64,000 nt of DNA from Devosia ginsengisoli. Its GTDB lineage: Bacteria > Pseudomonadota > Alphaproteobacteria > Rhizobiales > Devosiaceae. The stretch spans positions 806,001 through 870,000 of the forward strand of contig NZ_JANQAJ010000006.1 of NCBI RefSeq assembly GCF_024707105.1, written 5' to 3'. How positions within the stretch are numbered: position 1 is the stretch's first letter; each line of letters starts with the position of its first letter. The notes under the pieces are model-generated. The model ran no database searches. It had not been told where the DNA came from and saw only the letters and a list, made by a program, of their open reading frames with translations. Made by a program: the position numbers and the translations under genes. Positions 55,665 to 64,000 of the stretch are shown piece after piece.

Positions 55665-56624
55665 ATGAGCGAACCCTGCCATGACATTGCGCATCTGGCG
55701 CATGTGGAACTCCTGACGGATCGTTTCGAGCAGAGTCTCGATTTCTTCACCCGCGTCTATGGCCTGGTGCCGAGCCTGCTTGAGGATGGTGTTGCCTATC
55801 TGCGCGGCTTTGACGACTACGAGTTCCATAGCCTCAAGCTGACGGCAGCCGATACGACCGGACTCGGCCATGTCGCCTATCGGGCCTCTTCGCCGGAAGC
55901 GCTGGACCGGCGCGTTGCGGCAATCGAAAAGCTGGGCGGCGGCATTGGCTGGGTCGATGGTGACGCAGGCCATGGCCAGGCCTTTCGCTTTGCCGACCCC
56001 GACGACCATGTGTTCGAGATTTACTACGACACCCGCCGCGCGGAACCGGGTGAGAATCAGAAATCGGCGCTCAAGAACATTGCCAGCCGCTTCACCGGCC
56101 AGGGGGTGGCGGCGCGCCGTATCGATCACCTCAATCTCCTGGCCAAGGATGTATCGGCGATCCGCGACTGGATGCCCCGGGCGCTAGGCAGCCGGGTTAC
56201 CGAATATATCCAGCTCGACAACGGGCGGCTTGGCGGTTGCTGGTTCACGGTCAACAACAAGACCTATGATATTGCCTATACCGAGGACCATACGGGCCAT
56301 ACCGGCCGTTTCCATCACGTCACCTATGCGGTGGACCAGCGTGAGGATGTGCTGCGCGCCGCCGATATCTTCCTTGAGAACGGCGTCCATATCGAGACCG
56401 GCCCTCACAAGCATGCCGTGCAGGGCACGTTCTTTCTCTATGTTTACGAACCCGCCGGGAATCGCGTCGAAGTGGCCAATGCCGGCGCCCGCCTGATCCT
56501 GGCCCCGGACTGGGAGCCGGTCTGCTGGACCGAGGCCGACCGCAAGAAAGGCCAGGCCTGGGGTCTCAAAACGATCGAGAGTTTTCACACACACGGCACG
56601 CCACCTGTCCCCAGTCACGGCTGA
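55665..56624 (+). CDS. Type I extradiol dioxygenase-like VOC protein
   Basis: The 319-residue protein has two VOC modules: an N-terminal one (IAHLAHVELLTDRFEQSLDF) and a C-terminal, metal-binding one with HLNLLAKDVSAIRDWMPRAL, FHHVTYAVDQREDVL and GNRVEVANAG supplying the two His and one Glu ligands. Size and form fit catechol 2,3-dioxygenase-type enzymes that open aromatic diols. ATG 55665 has GAGG seven bases upstream. Its actual substrate is unknown. Confidence 0.83.
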   Translation: MSEPCHDIAHLAHVELLTDRFEQSLDFFTRVYGLVPSLLEDGVAYLRGFDDYEFHSLKLTAADTTGLGHVAYRASSPEALDRRVAAIEKLGGGIGWVDGDAGHGQAFRFADPDDHVFEIYYDTRRAEPGENQKSALKNIASRFTGQGVAARRIDHLNLLAKDVSAIRDWMPRALGSRVTEYIQLDNGRLGGCWFTVNNKTYDIAYTEDHTGHTGRFHHVTYAVDQREDVLRAADIFLENGVHIETGPHKHAVQGTFFLYVYEPAGNRVEVANAGARLILAPDWEPVCWTEADRKKGQAWGLKTIESFHTHGTPPVPSHG

Positions 56625-56747
56625 GGCCCCTGTTCGAAAAGGGTATTCTCCATTGACCCAGGAAACCGCGGTGATCGTGAGCCTGCATTCCGGCGATCTT
56701 GTCCGGGGCTGCGACCTCCGGCTCGCACCCAAGGTGTCGCGCCGGAC

Positions 56748-58195
56748 ATGCGGCTCTACGACAACATGGTCGTGATGGGAGCAACACACACCATTTCTGC
56801 CCGCGCCATTTCCTTCATCGTGGCAGGCATCGTCTTCATGCAATTGCTGGACGGCGCCATTATCGCCACCTCCCTGCCGGTCATGGCGCAGGACCTGGGG
56901 GTGCCGACGCTGTCCATGAGCATCGGCGTGACGTCCTACCTGCTGGCTGCCGCCGTCTTCATGCCGATGTCATCCTGGCTGGCCGACAGGTTCGGCGCGG
57001 TTCGCATCTTTCTGAGTGCTATCGCCGTTTTCACCTTGGCCTCGCTGGCCTGCGCCCTGGCACGGGATCTGCCGCAATTCGTCCTGGCGCGGATTGTGCA
57101 GGGGATTGGCGGCGCCTTCATGGTGCCGGTAGGAAGGGCTATCGTGCTCGACAGGGCGTCCAAGGACGAGGTGATCCACGTCCTGGCCGCAATGATCTGG
57201 CCCGCTCTGGCTGCACCGGTCCTGGGGCCGGTGCTGGGGGGAGCGATCACCACCTATCTCTCCTGGCGCTACAACTTCCTGCTCAATCTCCCCCTGGGAT
57301 TGGCCGGTTTCATGCTGGTTCTCGTGCTGGTCAAGGACAAGGGGCCGGCACGGCCGCGGCCCTTCGACTGGAAAGGGTTCCTCCTCTCGGCCGGGGGCTG
57401 GGGGCGCTGCTCATCGGCCTGGAGTTCTTCGTGCAGGGCGATGAATATGGATGGTTGTCGCTCGGCCTGGCCGCCTTGGGCATCCTTGGCTGCGTTGCCG
57501 CCGTGCGTCACCTGATGTCGACGCCGGAGCCGCTCATCAGCCTCGATCCCTTCCGCGTGCCCACTTTCGCCCTGTCGACCATTGCCGCGGGCTCCTACAT
57601 GCGCCTGGCCGTCGATGCCATGCCGTTTCTCCTGCCACTGCTGCTCCAGGTTGGCCTTGGTTATGATCCGCTGCAGGCCGGCTCGCTGATGCTCGCCTAC
57701 TTCATCGGCAACATGGCGATGAAGTCGGTAACGACACCAACCCTTCGCCGCTTCGGTTTCCGGGCCGTGCTGGTCGTCAACGGGGTCATCTCCGCGCTGC
57801 TTGTGGCAGCCTGCGCCGTATTGCTGCCCTGGATCCCGCTCTGGGCACTCCTGCTGGTTCTCGCCTTATCGGGGCTCAGCCGGTCGATGGAGTTCACCGC
57901 ACTCAGCAGCGTCGCTTTTGCCGATATCGAGCGCGAGCGGCGTGGTCCGGCCAGTACATTGATCAGCATCGTTCAGCAGATGACCCTGGTCCTGGCCGTG
58001 GCTATCGCCACGCTGGCGCTGAAGCTCTCGCAATGGCTCCGCGCTGGGGACGCCATGACATTGTTCGATCTGCAGGTCGCTATCGGAGTCATGGCGGTGT
58101 TCGCCGCGCTGTCGACGGCGTTGCTGCTCCGCCTGCCAGGCGATGCCGGTGACGAAATCGCCGGCAGGGCCGCTCCTGCCCCGGCGCAACGATGA
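56748..58195 (+). CDS. MFS transporter (DHA2/EmrB-like), frame broken by one base
   Basis: Two frames join to a 14-segment drug/proton antiporter-type protein of about 482 residues. The first frame carries segments 1-6 with motif A-like SWLADRFGAVRIFLSAIAVF and motif C-like APVLGPVLGGAIT; the second starts LGALLIGLEFFVQGDEYG and goes to the end. The break lies at GGGGG (57393-57397): one more G restores the frame. Sequence error is likely. It is co-directional with the TPP enzyme gene 34 bases downstream. Substrate unknown; import of an aromatic acid or drug export are both possible. Confidence 0.82.
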
Positions 58196-58228
58196 GGCCA
58201 TGATTTTCCAGCTCAGAAAGGTCACTAC

Positions 58229-59896
58229 ATGACTGACGCTGCCCGATTTGCCGATACGCGGCGCAATTTCGACCTGCTGGCCGACGCTTTCATACAGGAA
58301 GGGGTGGATACGGTTTTTGCCCTCATGGGCGATGCCAATATGTACTGGGCAACCCGCATGGCCGATCGGGGGTGCCGGTTGACCTATGTCCGGCACGAGC
58401 ATGCGGCAGTCGCAGCGGCGCTTGCCTATGCCCGGCTCAGTGGCAAGGTGGGCGTCGCCACCGTCACCTGCGGGCCGGGGCTGACCAATACATTGACGGC
58501 CCTGCCGGCCGCCGCCATCGCGCGGGTGCCGCTGGTGATTTTCGCGGGCGAACCACCGCTCAAGGCCGCCTGGTACAATCAGATGATCGAACAGGCGCCA
58601 TTCGTTCTGGCGTCCGGCGCGGCCTATCACCGGATGCACGATCCGGCCCGTTTCACCCAGACCGTTCGTGACGCCTTTATCCAGGCACAGGTCGAGCGCC
58701 GCCCGGTGGTGCTGGGCGTGCCGATGGACCTGCAGGACCTGCCGGCTGCCGAGGCGACGCTCCCCCAGCCGGCCGCATTGCTGCTGCAGAAGCGCTATCC
58801 TGCGGCACCCGACCATCGGGTCATATCTGAACTCGTCGAACAGATTGGCGCTGCACGGCGGGTCGTCGTACTGGGCGGCCTGGGCGCACAGGGCGCGGTC
58901 AGCCAGGCCAGGTTGCTGGCCGAGCGCTGTGACGCCTTGCTGGCCACCACATTGCCAGCGCGCGGCCTGTTCAACGACGATCCGTTCTCGGTCGGGATCG
59001 CGGGCGGCCTTTCCAGTCCGCTGGCTGCCGAACTGCTGGCCGAGGCAGATATTGTCCTGGCCTTTGGAGCCTCCCTCGCGCACCATACTTCCATGGGCGG
59101 CAAGGTCTGGCCCAGGGCGCGAACGGTGCAGGTCGATACCGATCCGCAAGTCCTCAATCAGGGCCGGGCGGTCGCTGACCTCTTCGTCCAGGCCGACGCC
59201 AGCTCGGCTATCGAGGCCCTGCTGGAGCGGCTGCCGGCGCGCGCCTCTCGTTGGCGGACCCCGGAGCTGGCAGAACGGCTGCGACAGGCTCCCGCATTTT
59301 CCGAGACGATGGATCGCGACGATCAGGGAGCCTTCGACCCACGCCAGGTGGTAATGGCGCTCGACGCGGTCATTCCGCCTGACTGGACAATCGTTAACAC
59401 GTCGGGTCACGTGTCCAGCTTTACCGCGCAAATGCAGCACCGCCCCTTCGGCCGCTTTCTGACCATTCGGGAATTTGGCGCCATCGGCAACGGAACCTCG
59501 TTCGCGCTGGGCGCTGCCGCCGCGCGCCGGGGCGAGCCCGTGGTGCTGCTTGATGGTGACGGAAGCCTGTTGATGCATATTCAAGAACTCGAAACCGTCG
59601 CGCGCCACAATTTGCCGGTGCTGGTCGTCGTGCTGAATGATGGCGCCTATGGTTCGGAAATCCACAAACTGCGGGCGCGCGGCATGAGCGATGCGGGAGC
59701 CGTATTCGGTTCGCCGGATTTTGAGACCATTGCGCGTGGTTTCGGGTTCACCGGCGAGCGGTTGGGCGATCTGGGACGTCTCGATGTCCTGATGGCCGGG
59801 TTCGCCGCTTCACGGGTGCCTAGCCTGATCGATATCCCGATCCGGCAGGACGTTGTGTCGGGGCAGATGAAACGGCTGGCGGCCAGCAAGTCCTAA
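58229..59896 (+). CDS. Thiamine-diphosphate-dependent enzyme, acetolactate-synthase-like
   Basis: The 555-residue protein has the three domains of the ThDP decarboxylase/synthase superfamily. The catalytic Glu is in YVRHEHAAVAAALAYAR. The central domain is at about 200-330. The ThDP motif GDGSLLMHIQELETVARHN continues into a NDGAYG end. It lacks clear FAD-binding features by eye. Relatives decarboxylate 2-oxo acids or make acyloins. Start ATG 58229 follows AGAAAGG. In this context a 2-oxo acid from ring cleavage is a plausible substrate; inference. Confidence 0.85.
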   Translation: MTDAARFADTRRNFDLLADAFIQEGVDTVFALMGDANMYWATRMADRGCRLTYVRHEHAAVAAALAYARLSGKVGVATVTCGPGLTNTLTALPAAAIARVPLVIFAGEPPLKAAWYNQMIEQAPFVLASGAAYHRMHDPARFTQTVRDAFIQAQVERRPVVLGVPMDLQDLPAAEATLPQPAALLLQKRYPAAPDHRVISELVEQIGAARRVVVLGGLGAQGAVSQARLLAERCDALLATTLPARGLFNDDPFSVGIAGGLSSPLAAELLAEADIVLAFGASLAHHTSMGGKVWPRARTVQVDTDPQVLNQGRAVADLFVQADASSAIEALLERLPARASRWRTPELAERLRQAPAFSETMDRDDQGAFDPRQVVMALDAVIPPDWTIVNTSGHVSSFTAQMQHRPFGRFLTIREFGAIGNGTSFALGAAAARRGEPVVLLDGDGSLLMHIQELETVARHNLPVLVVVLNDGAYGSEIHKLRARGMSDAGAVFGSPDFETIARGFGFTGERLGDLGRLDVLMAGFAASRVPSLIDIPIRQDVVSGQMKRLAASKS

Positions 59897-59972
59897 ATCT
59901 CGGAAACGACGTGTGTCGGTATCCGATAGCCAGCGATGAGAGGGCACCGAAGCGCCCTCTCAATGAGATATA

Positions 59973-61643
59973 CTATTCCCCGAATATGTCGGCGTCGGTC
60001 CAGCCGAGCGCTTCCAGAACCATGCGGCGATGATAGGCGTCGCGTGAAGGATAGATGGTCTGGGTCCGCATTTCGGCCTCGCCCTGATGGAAGCGCATGA
60101 ACTGGCCATTCGATTCCGCGGTCACTGTCCCCCATTCGGGCAGGCCTTCGCCATTCGGATTGCCGGTCTTGATGAAGTTGGCCAGGTACGACATGGCCAG
60201 CTTTTCCATGGCGAGGTCCGGATCGGTCCATGGCCGCTGATCGTCTGCGTCCGCATCAAGGGCGCCGGTGAAATAGTAGTTGTCGGCCGCGTGATAGGCT
60301 CCGTGAAAGCCTTCCTCGTCGCCCGGAGGGGCATGGTCCCAGTAGTACAGGTAGATATCGGCATCGTCGTTGTGGGCCTGCGCATATTCCGCGCCGATCC
60401 GCACATACTGGAACATGCGATCATTTTGCATACGCAGCCATAGCCGGTAGGCGTCCAGGTCGGTCATCGGGACGTAAAGATCGAAGACTTCGTCACTCTC
60501 CCCGCCTGCCATATAGGGCCGGGCAGTGGCGAGTTTCATCACTTCGGTCTTGTATTCCTCCGGCGACATGACGCCTTCGGGGTCGCCGTTCAGGCCGGTC
60601 CGCTCGTCGGCCGTCTGCCCGATCATGATATCGATGCCTTCGATGGCGCCGGGTTGCAACAGATTGACGGAATCCTCCGTCATGGTGTGGCGGTCGATCG
60701 TATAGAACTGGTTGGTGGCCACGGCACCGGCCATCTGGTTGTAAAGCGTCTGCTTGCGGCCACCGAAGGGTGCATTCCATGCCTCGGCCTCTATGGCCCG
60801 CAGGTCGGCAAGCGTCACGGGCTCGCCGAAGAGTTCGTTGAGCGCCGCCTGGTTCTGCTCCATCTTGGTCGCGCCATCGACGACCTTGCCGGGCAGAAAG
60901 CCGGTAAAGCTCGAAGCGATGAATGCGCGCTGGTAGAGACCGTCAGCGAGCGGGGTTCGCAGCAGGGCGACGGAATTCTCGCCGCCGGCCGACTGGCCGC
61001 CGAATGTGACCATGTTCGGGTCGCCGCCAAAGCCGGCGATATTGTCCCGAATCCATTCCAGCGCATCGACAAGGTCAAGCACGGCATAGTTGCCTACGGC
61101 ACCATCCGCCTCTTCGGCCAGCTCTGTCAGGGCCAGGAAACCGAGGGCACCGAGACGATACTGAACCGACACGACCACAATGCCCTGCGCAGCCAGTTCT
61201 TCCGCCTGCAGGTCGTCATACTGCGCCGAGCCGGTCCGGTTGGCTCCCCCGTGGATGAGCATGTAGACGGGTAGCTTGGCATCGGCATTCTGGGCCGGCG
61301 TCCAGATATTGAGGTTGAGCCCGTCGTCGCTGGCGAGCGGATCGGATGCCGGATCGAAGTCCTGCAGCATCTTGGGACCTGCCGTGTCGGCGACCAGCAC
61401 GCCTTCCCATGGCTCGACAGGTGGTGCAGGCCTCCAGCGATTCTCTCCGCCGACATTGCCGGCAAACGGCACGCCCAGAAACGCGGTGACACCCTCCTGG
61501 TCGGAAGGAATGCCCTGGACCAGGCCTCCTTCCACTTCGACATTCCCCAATGGTGTTTCCTGCCCAAAGGCCAGCGATGTCAGAAACATCGTGGCACAGA
61601 TGGTCGGCAGCAGCGCAGCGCGAGCGATGCGATCAAGAGACAT
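59973..61643 (-). CDS. Secreted type-B carboxylesterase
   Basis: The 556-residue protein has a signal peptide (about 1-27, ending AFGQ) and the carboxylesterase-B signature FGGQSAGGENSVALL with the nucleophilic Ser. The oxyanion motif reads IHGGANRTGSA. NLNIWTPAQ and VVVSVQYRLGALGFLALTEL are family blocks, and the catalytic His is probably in FHGAYHAADNYYF. It would hydrolyse an ester in the periplasm. It converges with the TPP gene and is 249 bases from the synthetase gene, with no gene between. Confidence 0.85.
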   Translation of the reverse strand: MSLDRIARAALLPTICATMFLTSLAFGQETPLGNVEVEGGLVQGIPSDQEGVTAFLGVPFAGNVGGENRWRPAPPVEPWEGVLVADTAGPKMLQDFDPASDPLASDDGLNLNIWTPAQNADAKLPVYMLIHGGANRTGSAQYDDLQAEELAAQGIVVVSVQYRLGALGFLALTELAEEADGAVGNYAVLDLVDALEWIRDNIAGFGGDPNMVTFGGQSAGGENSVALLRTPLADGLYQRAFIASSFTGFLPGKVVDGATKMEQNQAALNELFGEPVTLADLRAIEAEAWNAPFGGRKQTLYNQMAGAVATNQFYTIDRHTMTEDSVNLLQPGAIEGIDIMIGQTADERTGLNGDPEGVMSPEEYKTEVMKLATARPYMAGGESDEVFDLYVPMTDLDAYRLWLRMQNDRMFQYVRIGAEYAQAHNDDADIYLYYWDHAPPGDEEGFHGAYHAADNYYFTGALDADADDQRPWTDPDLAMEKLAMSYLANFIKTGNPNGEGLPEWGTVTAESNGQFMRFHQGEAEMRTQTIYPSRDAYHRRMVLEALGWTDADIFGE

Positions 61644-61892
61644 TTCGTCCTCCCAAGTTGATCTTGATGTGCAAGTCCTGGGAGCGCTGTGGCAGTGGCA
61701 TTATTTTACGGCACCGTCGCATCTTCCGATGGACGCCAAGACCTGCCGAGGAAGGCCATTGAAGACCCAAACGGGCGGGTAGACCTGCCAATGCTATAGC
61801 AGTTATTGGTCGAATACGCCCTGAAGCCCGGCGCGGGACTCTTATGTCACGCCATCATCCGATGCCGAACCGCCTCAGGTCCTGTGCCGCCG

Positions 61893-63823
<1,931 letters not shown>

Positions 63824-63831
63824 GACCGGCC

Positions 63832-64000
<169 letters not shown>

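Noticed and set aside
61441..61470. A TTCTCTCCGCC string resembling the end of the tRNA-Ser gene, a possible right attachment site
   Set aside because: Only about 11 bases match and they lie inside a conserved carboxylesterase gene; too short to be an att copy.

Overview
The window is high-G+C chromosomal DNA from an alphaproteobacterium, most probably of the order Hyphomicrobiales (Rhizobiales). A Devosia-like organism is my best guess, not proven. The grounds are the F1-ATPase operon order atpH-A-G-D-C, the run rplU-rpmA-(two GNAT)-obg-proB-proA-nadD-rsfS-rlmH-envC-ctpA-yibQ-rppH, and rhizobial-type intergenic palindromes.

Left part (1-29.3 kb) is core genome: xerC, an omptin-like outer-membrane protease, a Tat/lipoprotein L,D-transpeptidase, priA, a ParDE toxin-antitoxin pair with a broken toxin gene, the atp operon, a PAS-containing chemotaxis receptor, an Asp/Glu racemase homologue, and a long leftward series of RNA-decay, cell-wall, ribosome, NAD and proline genes ending with rplU, which carries an unusual C-terminal extension.

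At 29.3 kb a tRNA-Ser(CGA) gene is followed by a P4-type tyrosine integrase. From there to about 54.6 kb the DNA looks like a mobile or mosaic island. It holds a GIY-YIG/DUF4357 protein facing an XRE regulator, a beta-lactamase-fold hydrolase coupled to a truncated MmgE/PrpD gene, an IS3-type remnant, a decayed MotB/OmpA-like gene and a VapE-type primase/helicase.

The island's main cargo (38.7-53.6 kb) is an apparently undescribed catabolic cluster. It contains a tandem double-IclR regulator, an SDR, a two-repeat EthD-like protein, an esterase-713-like hydrolase, a complete sugar-type ABC importer, a large FAD oxidoreductase, a DMT transporter, a cysteine-dioxygenase-like cupin, a second IclR regulator, a GST and a cupin. 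The same palindrome, TGTGCG-N5-CGCACA, lies before both the SDR gene and the importer operon, so these are probably one regulon.

After a junction marked by a sigma-factor relic, a nuclease-like gene and a truncated class II aldolase, a second catabolic block follows (54.9-64 kb): rraA, an extradiol-dioxygenase-like VOC protein, an MFS transporter, a TPP enzyme, a carboxylesterase, acetoacetyl-CoA synthetase and the end of a thiolase. It feeds plausibly into acetoacetyl-CoA.

Four genes (atpD, the CDO-like gene, the MFS gene and the acetoacetyl-CoA synthetase gene) are each interrupted by a single-base length change in a short G/C run. Because atpD is essential, these look like homopolymer sequencing errors rather than real mutations.
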